NCBI RefSeq assembly: GCF_026343955.1
Contig: NZ_JAPKNI010000005.1
Coordinates: 124,001-188,000, forward strand
DNA from: Kaistia defluvii
GTDB lineage: Bacteria > Pseudomonadota > Alphaproteobacteria > Rhizobiales > Kaistiaceae
Reading direction: 5' to 3'
DNA: 64,000 nt
The notes under the pieces are model-generated. The model made no database searches. It was not told where the DNA came from and was given only the letters and a program-made list of their open reading frames with translations. Positions within the stretch are counted from its first letter, which is position 1, and each line of letters opens with the position of its first letter. Of this stretch, positions 45,162 through 54,397 are shown piece by piece. The translations under genes were made by a program, and so were the position numbers.

Positions 45162-45967
45162 GCGGCGACCTTGTCGATCTCCGGTTCATCGTCGAATTCG
45201 ACCGCATACTGACTGGCGACATCGGCCCAGCTGATCATCTCGATCCGTCCGTCATGATGCTCGACGATCGCCGTGCAGCTCTCGACCCAGTCGCCGGTGT
45301 TGATGTAGCGGATACCGAGGTCTTCGCGGATGGTCGCGTGATGGATGTGGCCGCAGACGACGCCGTCGGCGCCCACCCGCTTCGCCTCGGTCAGCAGCGC
45401 CTGCTCGAAGGCGCCGATGAAGGAAACGGCGTTCTTGACCTTGAGCTTGGCCCAGGCGGACAGCGACCAGTATTCGAAGCCGAGCTTGCGGCGCACCTTG
45501 CCGACGACCGTATTGAGCGCCAGGGCGAGGTTGTAGGCATGGTCGCCAAGGAAGGCGAGCCACTTGGCATGGCGCACGACCACGTCAAACTGGTCGCCAT
45601 GCATCACCAGCAGCCGCTTGCCGTCCGCCGTCTCGTGGATGATGCGGTCGGCGAGTTCGACGCCGCCCATCTGCAGACCGAGATAATCGCGCAGGAATTC
45701 GTCGTGATTGCCGGGGATATAGACCAGCCGCGCGCCCTTGCGGCCCTTGCGCAATAATTTCTGCACAACGTCGTTATGCGCCTGTGGCCAATACCAGCTC
45801 TTCTTCAGCCGCCAGCCATCGACGATATCGCCGACCAGATAGATCGTCTCGGCGTCATGCCATTTCAGGAAGTCGAGCAGAAGTTCAGCCTGACTTCCGC
45901 GCGTGCCGAGATGAATATCCGACAGGAACAACGTGCGGAGATGACGGGGAGCGACACCGCTCGACAT
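45158..45967 (-). CDS. LpxH-like UDP-2,3-diacylglucosamine diphosphatase family protein
   Basis: This 269-residue calcineurin-like phosphoesterase has all metal motifs: LSDIHLGTRG near residue 15, YLVGDIVDGW, IPGNHDEF, VMHGDQFD and CGHIHHA. It matches the LpxH2/YbbF-like branch that is common in alphaproteobacteria, where the true lipid A step is often done by LpxI. It may therefore act on another lipid pyrophosphate. It is translationally coupled (ATGA) to the GT4 gene, which suggests a shared glycolipid pathway. The start is MSSGVAPRHLRTLF. Confidence 0.85.
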   Translation of the reverse strand: MSSGVAPRHLRTLFLSDIHLGTRGSQAELLLDFLKWHDAETIYLVGDIVDGWRLKKSWYWPQAHNDVVQKLLRKGRKGARLVYIPGNHDEFLRDYLGLQMGGVELADRIIHETADGKRLLVMHGDQFDVVVRHAKWLAFLGDHAYNLALALNTVVGKVRRKLGFEYWSLSAWAKLKVKNAVSFIGAFEQALLTEAKRVGADGVVCGHIHHATIREDLGIRYINTGDWVESCTAIVEHHDGRIEMISWADVASQYAVEFDDEPEIDKVAA

Positions 45968-46043
45968 GATCTTGATTCGTCCTCATCCAAGAGACCGGTG
46001 TCGATTGCTTAGCCGACACACGCCACAGATTTGTGACAGTCTT

Positions 46044-46637
46044 TCAGAAGAGGGTCGGCAGCGTCGAAAGGACGAGAAGCAGCGCCATCAGGGCGTTGAA
46101 GATGACGATACGGCGATCGCTGTCGAGGAAGCGCGAGATCGCCGTGCCGAACAGGCACCATGCCGCCGCCGAGGGCAACGACATCAGGGCGGAAGCTCCG
46201 GCCAGCAGCAGTACACCCGACAGCATCGGGCTGCCGGCCGGCACGAACAGGGCCATCGCGCTGACCGCCATGATCCATGCCTTGGGATTGACCCACTGGA
46301 ACAGCGCGGCGGACAGGAAACTCATCGGCCTGCCCTGCTTCGTGCCGTCGGAATCATGCCGGCCGGCCCGCGCCAGCTTCCAGGCCAGATAGAGCAGATA
46401 GGCGAAGGAGACGTATTTCAGGACTTCGTGCAGCAAGGGGTAGGTTTCGAACACGCCGCCGAGCCCCATGCCCACGGCGAACACCATCAGCGGGAACCCG
46501 ACCGTGATGCCGAGAATATGCGGCACGGTCGGCACAACGCCCCAATTGGCGCCGGAGACCATCAGCATCGTGTTGTTCGGCCCCGGGGTGAAAGCCATCA
46601 CCGCCGTGAAGCCGAGAACGGCCAGCACATGTTCCAT
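46044..46637 (-). CDS. LysE/RhtB-family exporter
   Basis: This 197-residue inner-membrane protein has about six helices. The N-terminal TAVMAFTPGPNNTMLMVSGANWG is the LysE/RhtB signature, and FQWVNPKAWIMAVSA lies in the middle. Such proteins export amino acids or related small molecules; the substrate is unknown. It is divergent from the FAH gene with about 200 bp between and follows, on the same strand, no obvious partner. The start, MEHVLAVLGF, is the usual opening. Confidence 0.92.
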   Translation of the reverse strand: MEHVLAVLGFTAVMAFTPGPNNTMLMVSGANWGVVPTVPHILGITVGFPLMVFAVGMGLGGVFETYPLLHEVLKYVSFAYLLYLAWKLARAGRHDSDGTKQGRPMSFLSAALFQWVNPKAWIMAVSAMALFVPAGSPMLSGVLLLAGASALMSLPSAAAWCLFGTAISRFLDSDRRIVIFNALMALLLVLSTLPTLF

Positions 46638-46836
46638 GGGGTCCTCCCGAGACCGGCCTCATCCATGGCACAGCCGCCATTATAGGTCAACAATGCTGAC
46701 ATTTCGCCTCAAGGCGAAGGTCGGCGCGCAGTTGTTCCCTGTGGGCCAAGCTGCATTGCTCCAGTCGTCAGACATCTGCTCTTGCAAGCCAGCGCCCCCT
46801 CGACCAATATCCGCCCGCCAACACGGAGAACTATCA

Positions 46837-47685
46837 ATGAAACTCGTACGTTTCGGGGCCGCTGGCTCGGAGAAGCCGGGCCTTGTCGCCAAGGACGGCA
46901 CCATTCGCGATCTTTCGGGCGTCGTTTCCGACATCACCCCCGAGACGCTCAAGAACGGCGCAATCGACGCGATCGCCAAGGTCGATCCGGCTTCGCTGCC
47001 GGTCGTGCCCGCCGGCACGCGCCTTGGCCCGGTCGTCAACGGCACGCGCAACTTCATCGCCGTCGGCCTGAACTATGTCGACCACGCGCATGAAACCAAC
47101 ATGCCGATTCCGGCCGAGCCGATCCTGTTCAACAAGGCCCCGAACTGCATCGTCGGCCCGAACGACAACGTCACGATTCCCAAGGGTTCGGAAAAGACCG
47201 ACTGGGAAGTCGAGCTGGCGATCGTCATCGGCAAGACCGCGAGCTACGTTTCGGAAGCGGACGCGATCAACTACGTCGCCGGCTACGCCGTCTGCCACGA
47301 TGTCTCCGAGCGCGCCTTCCAGACGGAGCGCGGCGGCCAGTGGATGAAGGGCAAGGGTTCGCCGACCTTCGGTCCGCTCGGCCCCTACCTGGTCACGCCG
47401 GACGAAGTCGCCGACGTCCAGAACCTCGACATGTATCTCGACCTGAACGGCGAGCGCGTCCAGACCGGCAACACCAAGACCATGATCTTCGGCGTTGCTC
47501 ACCTGGTCAGCTACATCAGCCAGTTCCTGCAGCTCGACCCGGGCGACGTCATCACCACCGGCACCCCTCCGGGCGTCGGCATGGGCATGAAGCCGCCGCG
47601 CTTCCTGAAGGCCGGCGACAAGGTTCGCCTCGGCATCCAGGGCCTGGGCGACCAGGAGCAGGAGTTCGTCGCCTACAAGGGCTGA
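46837..47685 (+). CDS. Fumarylacetoacetate hydrolase family protein
   Basis: This 282-residue enzyme of the FAH superfamily hydrolyses or decarboxylates acyl-pyruvates or related diketo acids. The N-terminal MKLVRFGAAGSEKPGLV and the metal site GLNYVDHAHETN, with EVELAIVIGK and the C-terminal GDVITTGTPPGVGMGMKPP, are intact. Members of this length act as ureidoglycolate lyase, 2,4-diketo-3-deoxy-L-fuconate hydrolase or similar; specificity is not decidable. The start at 46837 has GGAG nine bases upstream. It is followed by a clear terminator. Confidence 0.92.
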   Translation: MKLVRFGAAGSEKPGLVAKDGTIRDLSGVVSDITPETLKNGAIDAIAKVDPASLPVVPAGTRLGPVVNGTRNFIAVGLNYVDHAHETNMPIPAEPILFNKAPNCIVGPNDNVTIPKGSEKTDWEVELAIVIGKTASYVSEADAINYVAGYAVCHDVSERAFQTERGGQWMKGKGSPTFGPLGPYLVTPDEVADVQNLDMYLDLNGERVQTGNTKTMIFGVAHLVSYISQFLQLDPGDVITTGTPPGVGMGMKPPRFLKAGDKVRLGIQGLGDQEQEFVAYKG

Positions 47686-47714
47686 TGGACCGGCGATAGA
47701 GCCTTAAGAATGAG

Positions 47715-47750
47715 AAGCGGTCGATGCCTCGCGCATCGGCCGCTTTTTTT
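47715..47750 (+). terminator. Rho-independent terminator of the FAH gene
   Basis: AAGCGGTCGATGC pairs with GCATCGGCCGCTT with one G-U pair around a 5-base loop; a run of seven T completes it. It lies 29 bp after the stop. Confidence 0.88.
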
Positions 47751-48054
47751 GTCCAAAGCTACCCCGTCCGATACGAGGATTGACGCAGGCCGCTCCGGCA
47801 GGCACCCTACACGCCTTGTTTCGGCGCATCCCGACGATGCGCCCGATCCCGTAAGGCGCTCGAAGTGAGAGCCTATCGTCGCGCGGATGCGGCCAGTCCT
47901 CAACGGGCGGCTCTCCGCCATTTCCGGTATCGTCCCGCTTGCGCTTCGGTGCGCGGGACACGTCCATCGGGCGCGGATACCCCCATCAGGCGTAGCGCCG
48001 CTCCGGATAGCCCCAAAGCCGGGGCCGCGCGCCGTTCACATCTCCAGAGGAGTA
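47751..48054. other. Gap before the MscS-type channel gene
   Basis: The channel frame stays open upstream to 47887, but these codons show neither TM segments nor similarity. No gene, repeat or convincing promoter is seen. The AGAGGAG ribosome site at its end decides the channel start. Confidence 0.4.
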
Positions 48055-49320
48055 ATGGTGGACAGCATCAATCGAATTCTCGCGGAACACCATTGGCTCA
48101 GCCCGCTGCTGGCCCTGTTCGCTCTCGTCCTCGCCGCCCTGTTCGCCAACTTCGTCGTCAAGGCGCTGCTGCTGCGGCTCTTCAACCACTTCATCGGCCT
48201 GACCGTGTATGGCCGCGACGAGCAGCTTCGCCGCCATGGCGCGATCGGTCGCCTCGCCAACATCATGCCGGCCTTCGTCGTCTACGCGGGCATCAAGCTC
48301 ATTCCCGACCTGCCGGCGGGCATCGTCACGATCGTCCAGAACGTGGCGAATGCCTTCATCATCCTGTCGTTGGCGATGGCCATCAGCGCGGTGCTGAACA
48401 TCGTCGACACGATCTATCATCGCCGCCCTGCGCACCGGCTGAAGCCGATCAAGGGCTACATCCAGGTCGTCAAGATCGCCGTTTATGTGATCGCGACGCT
48501 GCTGATCATCGCGACCCTGATCGACAAGTCGCCGATCATCCTGCTCTCCGGCCTTGGCGCGATGGCCGCCGTCCTGATTCTCGTGTTCCAGGACACGCTG
48601 CTCTCGCTGGTGGCCGGCATCCAGATATCCTCTTCGGATATGGTCCGCGTCGGCGACTGGATCGAGATGCCGGACCAGAACGCCGATGGCGAGGTGGTCG
48701 AAATTGCCCTGCACACGGTCAAGGTTCAGAACTTTGACAACACGATCACCACGCTGCCGATCCGCACCATGGTCACCGACCCGTTCAAGAACTGGCGCGG
48801 CATGCAGGAATCAGGCGGTCGCCGCATCAAGCGCTCGCTGCATCTCGACCAGACCAGCATCCGCTTCCTCGATCCGGCAGATTTCGCCAAGCTTGCCCAG
48901 TTCGGCATGCTGGAGACCTATATCGAGCACAAGCGAGTGGAACTGGACGCCTGGAACAGCAAGCTCGGCGAACGGGCCAATGTCGCTGCGAACCGCAGGA
49001 GGTCGACCAATATCGGTGTCTTCCGCGCCTATGTGCAGACCTATCTCCAGAGGCATCCCGGCATCCGCCAGGACATGACGATCCTCGTGCGCCAGATGGT
49101 GCCGGCCGCCGACGGATTGCCGATCGAGATCTACGCCTTCACCAATACGACGGCCTGGGCGGAATACGAAGGCATCCAGTCGGACATCTTCGATCACCTC
49201 TATGCGATCCTGCCCGAGTTCGATCTGCGCATCTTCCAGAATCCGAGCGGCCACGATCTCAAGACGCTGGCCCCGAGCCTGCGCCGCGTCGAGCGGGGTG
49301 CCGTGGCGGCCACGGCGTGA
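48055..49320 (+). CDS. MscS-family mechanosensitive channel (YbdG-like)
   Basis: This 421-residue channel has about five hydrophobic helices within residues 15-190, the last of which (LLSGLGAMAAVLILVFQDTLLSLVAGIQI) is the Gly/Ala-rich pore helix. The MscS beta domain follows with VRVGDWIEM and GEVVEIALHTVKVQNFDNTITTLP. The long C-terminal domain and overall size match E. coli YbdG better than MscS (286 residues). The start at 48055 has AGAGGAG just upstream; a GTG one codon on is equally possible. It is a single-gene unit that meets the convergent thiD with a 10-bp gap. Confidence 0.93.
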   Translation: MVDSINRILAEHHWLSPLLALFALVLAALFANFVVKALLLRLFNHFIGLTVYGRDEQLRRHGAIGRLANIMPAFVVYAGIKLIPDLPAGIVTIVQNVANAFIILSLAMAISAVLNIVDTIYHRRPAHRLKPIKGYIQVVKIAVYVIATLLIIATLIDKSPIILLSGLGAMAAVLILVFQDTLLSLVAGIQISSSDMVRVGDWIEMPDQNADGEVVEIALHTVKVQNFDNTITTLPIRTMVTDPFKNWRGMQESGGRRIKRSLHLDQTSIRFLDPADFAKLAQFGMLETYIEHKRVELDAWNSKLGERANVAANRRRSTNIGVFRAYVQTYLQRHPGIRQDMTILVRQMVPAADGLPIEIYAFTNTTAWAEYEGIQSDIFDHLYAILPEFDLRIFQNPSGHDLKTLAPSLRRVERGAVAATA

Positions 49321-49330
49321 TCCGCATCGT

Positions 49331-50128
49331 TCACCACCACTTGTAGAAGTGATGCACCGGTCCGTGGCCCCGGCCGATCCGCAATCGGTCGGCGGCCGCG
49401 ATCGCCTCGGTGATGTAGAGCTTGGCCTCGCCGACCGCCGGTTCCAGCGCCAGCCCGCGCGCCAGCCCGGCGGCGATCGCCGACGACAGGGTGCAGCCGG
49501 TGCCGTGCGTGTTGAGCGTGTCGATGCGCGGGGCGTGGAACCATCGCTTGCCATGCGCCGATACCAGCAGGTCGGCGCTCTCCGGGCCGGTGCCATGCCC
49601 GCCCTTGATCAGCACGGCCTGAGCGCCGAGGCGCAGGATCGCCTCCCCCTGACGCTCCATGCCGGCCTCGTCCTCGGCCATATCGGCCTGGAGCAGGCGT
49701 GCCGCCTCGCGCAGGTTCGGCGTGACGAGGGCTGCGCGCGGCAGCAGGTGGGAGATCAGCACCGCGACCGATTCCTCGCGCAGCAGCATGTCGCCGCTGG
49801 TCGCCACCATCACCGGGTCGAGCACGACATTGCCCTGCGCGTGGCGGTCGAGCCCGTCGGCGACCGCGCGGATGACGTCCGGCTGCGACAGCATGCCGAT
49901 TTTCACCGCATCGACGGCGAGATCGGAAAACACCGCGTCGATCTGCTGGGTGACGAATTCCGCCGGCACGTCGTGGATGCCGGTAACCCCCAGCGTGTTC
50001 TGCGCCGTGAGCGCCGCGATCACCGAGGCGCCATAGACGCCGAGCGCCGAAAATGTCTTGAGGTCGGCCTGGATGCCGGCGCCGCCGCCCGAATCCGAGC
50101 CGGCGATGGTAACGGCGATGGCTGTCAT
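49331..50128 (-). CDS. thiD: Hydroxymethylpyrimidine/phosphomethylpyrimidine kinase
   Basis: This 265-residue ribokinase-fold enzyme phosphorylates HMP and HMP-P for thiamine synthesis. The N-terminal IAGSDSGGGAGIQADLKTF is diagnostic, as are VDAVKIGML and the DPVMVATSG block; the anion hole and catalytic Asp lie in NTHGTGCTLSSAIAAGLA. Length is normal. It starts 19 bp after the EamA gene ends on the same strand, but there is no functional tie apparent beyond co-transcription. Confidence 0.95.
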   Translation of the reverse strand: MTAIAVTIAGSDSGGGAGIQADLKTFSALGVYGASVIAALTAQNTLGVTGIHDVPAEFVTQQIDAVFSDLAVDAVKIGMLSQPDVIRAVADGLDRHAQGNVVLDPVMVATSGDMLLREESVAVLISHLLPRAALVTPNLREAARLLQADMAEDEAGMERQGEAILRLGAQAVLIKGGHGTGPESADLLVSAHGKRWFHAPRIDTLNTHGTGCTLSSAIAAGLARGLALEPAVGEAKLYITEAIAAADRLRIGRGHGPVHHFYKWW

Positions 50129-50147
50129 ATCGGCTTGTCCTTGTCTC

Positions 50148-51089
50148 TCAGGTGCCCGGGCCGGCTGGCGTCTTGGCCGCGCGCTCGCGGTTGCGCTTCA
50201 GGCCAAGTCGATGCTCGCGATAGATCACGAACATGCCGGATGCAATCACGATCCCCGACCCCACCAGCATGGTGACGCTCGGCGTGGAATGGAACAGCAG
50301 ATAGCCGACGATGATCGCCCACAGCATCGAGATATATTCGAACGGCGCGATCAGCGAGGCCTCGCCGTAGCGGTAGCTCTGCGTCAGCAGCACCTGGCCG
50401 ATGCCGCCGAAAATGCCGGCGCCGATCAGGAACGGCACATGCTTCCAGTCCGGCACCACCCAGCCGAACGGCGCGGTCAGCAGCATGAAGATGGCGGTGA
50501 AGATCGAGAAATAGACGACGATCGTGCCGGGCGATTCGACCCAGGTGAGCCGTCGCGTCTGGGTCGCGGCCAGCGCGCCGAAAAAGGCGGCCAGGATCGA
50601 GAACACCGCGCCGAGCGTGCTGCGGTCGGGTCCGCTCTCCGGCCCGACATAATCCGACAGGATGACCAGCACGCCGATCAGCCCGATCACGACAGCCGTC
50701 CAGCGATAGACGCGGATCGCCTCCTTCAGCAGCACGGCGGCGAGCACGACGGTCAGCAGCGGCGAGGCGTAGCCGATGGCGGTGGCGTCGGAGAGAGGCA
50801 ATCGTGCGAGTGCGGAAAAGCCGAAGAACATCGAAGTCGCACCGGCGACCGAGCGCAGCACATGGCCGCCGATGCGCGGTGTGATGAAGACGGAAGGGAA
50901 ATTGCCCAGCCACGCCACCCAGATCAGCACCGGGATCAACGCGAAGGCCGAACGGAAGAAGGCGATCTCCCCCGGCGGGTAGCTGTCCGAGATGTATTTG
51001 ATCAGGGTCGCCATCGCCGTGAAGGCAAGGGTCGATATGATCTTGAGCAGCACGCCGAATAGCGGCTGTCCCCGTTCTGGCGTTTCCAT
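50148..51089 (-). CDS. EamA/DMT-family transporter
   Basis: This 313-residue inner-membrane protein has ten predicted helices arranged as two EamA repeats (about residues 10-140 and 155-290). Features include LLKIISTLAFTAMATLIKYIS at the N-terminus, PPGEIAFFRS and the QVLLTQSYRYGEASLIAPFEYISM segment in the second half, which is typical of drug/metabolite transporters close to RhaT/SAM-type. The C-terminal tail is basic. The substrate is unknown. It is upstream of thiD; a 265-bp gap separates it from the divergent DUF2155 gene. Confidence 0.92.
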   Translation of the reverse strand: METPERGQPLFGVLLKIISTLAFTAMATLIKYISDSYPPGEIAFFRSAFALIPVLIWVAWLGNFPSVFITPRIGGHVLRSVAGATSMFFGFSALARLPLSDATAIGYASPLLTVVLAAVLLKEAIRVYRWTAVVIGLIGVLVILSDYVGPESGPDRSTLGAVFSILAAFFGALAATQTRRLTWVESPGTIVVYFSIFTAIFMLLTAPFGWVVPDWKHVPFLIGAGIFGGIGQVLLTQSYRYGEASLIAPFEYISMLWAIIVGYLLFHSTPSVTMLVGSGIVIASGMFVIYREHRLGLKRNRERAAKTPAGPGT

Positions 51090-51354
51090 GAGACCGATCG
51101 GACCGGGGGGCGGCCCGTTTCTTTATTGGTGGGTCGCGAAGGGCGCGACCGGCTTCAACGTCGGATCATAGGACCCGGCTGACAGAAGGTGCAACCGGTT
51201 AAAGCCCGGGGACGGCATTCGAAACGAGCCGGCGGCCTTATTCGGTTGACGGCCGGGGCGTGTCGGTGGACTGGTATGCGTACAACGCCTTTTCCCCGCC
51301 GGAATCGCATGTTAAGCACCCTACCGGCGGTGCAGAGGTCATCATCGGAATCCT

Positions 51355-51777
51355 ATGACACGTTTCATTTCACGACGCAGCAGCCCGGCTCTTGCCGTGG
51401 CGGCCCTGGCCTCTCTCTTCGTCGGCTCCCCTGCCCACGCGGAGCGGATCACCAATCCGATCGCCGAGTTCGCGGGCCTCGACAAGATCACCGGCCGGAT
51501 CATCACCTTCGACGTCTACATGGACGAGACGGTGCAGTTCGGCGCGCTTCAGGTCACGCCGCGGGTCTGCTATTCGCGCCCGCCGACCGAGCCGCCGCAG
51601 ACCGATTCCTTCGTCGAGGTCGATGAGATCACGCTGAACCGCAAGGTGCGCCGGATCTTCACGGGCTGGATGTTCGCCTATAGCCCCGGCCTCCACGCCG
51701 TCGACCACGCCGTCTATGACGTCTGGCTTGCCAGCTGCAAGACTTCGTCGACAGTCGCCCGCCCGTCCAAGCCGTAG
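51355..51777 (+). CDS. DUF2155 secreted protein
   Basis: This 140-residue secreted protein has a signal peptide to about residue 29 (SPAHA/ERI). The mature part holds the DUF2155 pattern: [41 protein letters not shown]-type strands, two cysteines and [27 protein letters not shown]. Function unknown; the gene is regularly next to aat in Hyphomicrobiales. Its last 64 bp overlap the convergent aat gene, so transcripts from the two strands are complementary at their 3' ends. Confidence 0.9.
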   Translation: MTRFISRRSSPALAVAALASLFVGSPAHAERITNPIAEFAGLDKITGRIITFDVYMDETVQFGALQVTPRVCYSRPPTEPPQTDSFVEVDEITLNRKVRRIFTGWMFAYSPGLHAVDHAVYDVWLASCKTSSTVARPSKP

Positions 51778-52391
51778 AACTCGCCATCTCCCTCCAGCGC
51801 CTGGTCGAGCCGGCGGTGATAGTCCGCGCGGTCGACTTCGATCGCGCCGAACTGCGAGAGATGCTCGGTAGTGAACTGGGCGTCGAGCAGGGTGAAGCCG
51901 CCCGCCTTCAGCCGCGCCACGAGATAGACGAGTGCTATCTTGGATGCGTCGCGCGCGTGGCTGAACATGCTCTCGCCGAAGAAGGCACCGCGTAGCCGCA
52001 CGCCATAGAGCCCGCCCACCAGCTTGCCGTCCTGCCACGCCTCGACCGTGTGGCAATATCCCAGCGTGAACAGTTCGTGATAGAGCGCGCGGATGCGCTG
52101 GTTGATCCAGGTCTTGTCGCGATAGGGCGTATCGGCATTGCCGGCGCAGCCGGCGATCACCCCGTCAAAATCCGAATCGATCCGGATCTCGTAGGGCTGG
52201 TGGCGCATGGTGCGCGCAAGCCGGCGCGGGACGTGGAACGTCTCGAGCGGAAAGATGCCGCGGCTTTCGGGTTCGATCCAGTAGAGGCCGGGATCATCGG
52301 CCGAGTCGGACATCGGAAAGATGCCGGACGCGTACGCCTTCAAGAGGATTTCGGGCGTGATCTCCGGGAAACGGTCGGACCTGCGAGCCAT
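51714..52391 (-). CDS. aat: Leucyl/phenylalanyl-tRNA-protein transferase
   Basis: This 225-residue enzyme adds Leu or Phe to proteins with N-terminal Arg or Lys, marking them for ClpAP through the N-end rule. Family blocks are [53 protein letters not shown] and [19 protein letters not shown]. The start at 52391 shares its A with the TGA of a short leader frame (TGATG). An ATG seven codons earlier is also in frame. It lies downstream of accC and ends inside the convergent DUF2155 gene. Confidence 0.94.
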   Translation of the reverse strand: MARRSDRFPEITPEILLKAYASGIFPMSDSADDPGLYWIEPESRGIFPLETFHVPRRLARTMRHQPYEIRIDSDFDGVIAGCAGNADTPYRDKTWINQRIRALYHELFTLGYCHTVEAWQDGKLVGGLYGVRLRGAFFGESMFSHARDASKIALVYLVARLKAGGFTLLDAQFTTEHLSQFGAIEVDRADYHRRLDQALEGDGEFYGLDGRATVDEVLQLASQTS

Positions 52392-52471
52392 CACGCGATA
52401 CCCGGATCGCATTCGAGCCGAGCCGAATCAAACGCGGCTCTCTCCGTATTGGCTGAGCGAATCCAGCGCAT
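52391..52471 (-). CDS. 26-codon leader peptide coupled to aat
   Basis: A short frame of 26 codons runs from an ATG at 52471 that has AAGGAGG at ideal spacing, the strongest ribosome site in this part of the operon, and stops with a TGA that shares a base with the aat start (TGATG). The product opens [14 protein letters not shown] and has no hydrophobic segment. I think ribosomes load here and reach aat by coupling. It could be a regulatory leader rather than a functional peptide. No homologue is known to me. Confidence 0.45.
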   Translation of the reverse strand: MRWIRSANTERAAFDSARLECDPGIA

Positions 52472-52475
52472 CGTG

Positions 52476-52533
52476 CCCCCTCCTTGGAAGAGCACGGGAA
52501 CATTGTCATGTTCCCGTGCTGCCTCAAAGGGGG
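52476..52533 (-). promoter_or_regulatory. Hairpin that could hide the leader/aat ribosome site
   Basis: Perfect 13-bp arms AGCACGGGAACAT and ATGTTCCCGTGCT (52491-52520) close a 4-base loop. Outside them, CCCCCT (52533-52528 on the minus strand) can pair with AGGGGG (52481-52476), which overlaps the AAGGAGG ribosome site at 52485-52479. The structure begins 14 nt after the accC stop. No U-tract follows, so control of translation fits better than termination. Confidence 0.55.
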
Positions 52534-52547
52534 ATGTCGCGGCCGAG

Positions 52548-53909
52548 CTAGTGGTCCACAGCCAGCTTCTTCTCGAGCCAATGGATGTCGTAGCGGCCAT
52601 CGGCGATGTCCTGGTCATCCACCAGCTGGCGGAAGAGCGGGATCGTCGTATGGATGCCGTCGACGACGAACTCGTCGAGCGCGCGCCGCAGCCGCATCAT
52701 GCATTCGACGCGGTTGCGTCCATGCACGATCAGCTTGCCGATCAGGCTGTCGTAATAGGGCGGGATCTTATAGCCCTGATAGACGCCGGAATCGACGCGA
52801 ACGCCGAGACCGCCCGGCGGATGGTAATAGGTGATCTTGCCCGGCGACGGCGCGAAGGTACGCGGATCCTCGGCATTGATGCGGCATTCGATGGCGTGGC
52901 CCTCGAAGGTCACGTCTTCCTGCCGGAAGGACAGGCCGCTGCCGGCGGCGATGCGGATCTGCTCGTTGACCAGATCGATGCCGGTGATCGCTTCCGTGAC
53001 CGGATGCTCGACCTGCAGGCGCGTGTTCATCTCGATGAAATAGAACTCGCCATCCTCGTAGAGGAACTCGATCGTGCCCGCGCCGGAATAGCCGAGATCG
53101 GCGACAGCCTTGGCGCAGACCGCACCGATCTTGTCGCGCTCCTCGGCGTTCAGGGCCGGCGAACCCGCCTCTTCCCAGACCTTCTGGTGCCGGCGCTGCA
53201 GCGAGCAGTCGCGCTCGCCCAGATGCACGGCATAGCCCTTGCCGTCACCGAGAACCTGGATCTCGATGTGGCGCGGCTTCTCGAGGTACTTTTCCATGTA
53301 GACGGCATCGTCGCCGAAGGCGGCCTTGGCCTCGGAACGGGCGGTCTGGAAGGCGATGACGACATCCGCCTCCGAACGAGCCACCTTCATGCCGCGGCCA
53401 CCGCCGCCGGACGATGCCTTGATCAGAACCGGGTAGCCGATCTTGGCGCCGTTGCGGATCGCGTCGGCCTCGTCCTTGAGCGCGCCGTCCGAGCCCGGAA
53501 CGACGGGAATGCCCAGGCGCTGCGCGGTGCGCTTCGCCTCGATCTTGTCGCCCATGATGCGGATGTGCTCGGACTTCGGTCCGATGAAGGTCAGGTTGTG
53601 CGCTTCGAGGATCTCGGCGAAGCGCGCATTCTCGGACAGGAAGCCGTAGCCGGGATGGATGGCATCGGCGCCCGTGATCTCGCAGGCGGCGAGCAGCGAG
53701 GGAATGTTCAAATAGCTGTCGCGCGCGGGCGGCGGGCCGATGCAGACGCTCTCGTCCGCGAGGCGGACATGCATGGCATCCGCGTCAGCCGTCGAATGCG
53801 CGGCAACGGTCTGAATCCCGAGCTCCTTGCAGGCGCGCAGAATGCGGAGGGCGATTTCACCGCGATTGGCAATCAGGATCTTGTTGAACATCGGCACCAC
53901 GGCGCTCAT
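52548..53909 (-). CDS. accC: Biotin carboxylase subunit of acetyl-CoA carboxylase
   Basis: This 453-residue biotin carboxylase carboxylates the biotin on AccB in the first step of fatty acid synthesis. The N-terminal [24 protein letters not shown], the ATP-grasp loop [13 protein letters not shown] and the active-site [12 protein letters not shown] (Arg and Glu) are intact. The ATG at 53909 overlaps the accB stop by 4 bp; a second ATG six codons on gives the commoner [10 protein letters not shown] opening. It is co-transcribed with accB and probably with aat. Confidence 0.97.
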   Translation of the reverse strand: MSAVVPMFNKILIANRGEIALRILRACKELGIQTVAAHSTADADAMHVRLADESVCIGPPPARDSYLNIPSLLAACEITGADAIHPGYGFLSENARFAEILEAHNLTFIGPKSEHIRIMGDKIEAKRTAQRLGIPVVPGSDGALKDEADAIRNGAKIGYPVLIKASSGGGGRGMKVARSEADVVIAFQTARSEAKAAFGDDAVYMEKYLEKPRHIEIQVLGDGKGYAVHLGERDCSLQRRHQKVWEEAGSPALNAEERDKIGAVCAKAVADLGYSGAGTIEFLYEDGEFYFIEMNTRLQVEHPVTEAITGIDLVNEQIRIAAGSGLSFRQEDVTFEGHAIECRINAEDPRTFAPSPGKITYYHPPGGLGVRVDSGVYQGYKIPPYYDSLIGKLIVHGRNRVECMMRLRRALDEFVVDGIHTTIPLFRQLVDDQDIADGRYDIHWLEKKLAVDH

Positions 53910-54361
53910 TCGATGATCAGGAGCGGTTCGCCATACTCTACCGGCTGGCCGTCCTCGACCATGATGGCCTTCACGACACCGGAGCGCGGCGACGGAATCT
54001 GGTTCATCGTCTTCATCGCCTCGACGATGAGGAGCGTCTGGCCCTCGCGGACCGTATCGCCGATCTCGATGAAGGTCTTAGCGCCCGGCTCGGGCGAGCG
54101 GTAGGCGGTGCCGACCATCGGCGAGGGAACGATGCCGGGGTGGCCGGCCAGGCTGACTTCAACCGGCGCAGCCGCCACGACCGGCGCCGCCGCGAGCGGA
54201 GCGGCGACCTGATAGGCGGCGGGAGCGGCGGTGATGTTGCGTGCAACGCGGATCCGCAGATCCTCGTGCTCGACTTCGATCTCGGTGAGATCCGTCTCCG
54301 TCAGCAGCAGCGCGAGCTGCCGGATCAGGTCCTGATCGATCGTCGAATTTTTGCTCGTCAT
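53906..54361 (-). CDS. accB: Biotin carboxyl carrier protein
   Basis: This 151-residue carrier shuttles carboxyl groups between AccC and the transferase. The N-terminal part (residues 1-50) has the AccC-contacting helix [18 protein letters not shown]; an Ala/Pro/Val-rich linker follows; the C-terminal biotinyl domain has the biotin lysine in [10 protein letters not shown] at about residue 117, with the thumb [14 protein letters not shown] present. The start at 54361 gives [10 protein letters not shown]. It begins 36 bp after aroQ and overlaps accC. Confidence 0.96.
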   Translation of the reverse strand: MTSKNSTIDQDLIRQLALLLTETDLTEIEVEHEDLRIRVARNITAAPAAYQVAAPLAAAPVVAAAPVEVSLAGHPGIVPSPMVGTAYRSPEPGAKTFIEIGDTVREGQTLLIVEAMKTMNQIPSPRSGVVKAIMVEDGQPVEYGEPLLIIE

Positions 54362-54397
54362 GCCCTTTGTTCTTTCATTGAGGCCGTTCCCCCTCAC

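Noticed and set aside
46700-46730. Small hairpin TTCGCCT-CA-AGGCGAA in the lysE-FAH gap
   Set aside because: The loop of two bases is too tight for a regulatory hairpin and it has no link to a start or stop codon.
52296-52618. Longer leftward frames (75 and 95 codons) across the accC-aat gap
   Set aside because: They extend the leader frame or another frame back through accC without a ribosome site; only the 26-codon part with AAGGAGG is plausible.
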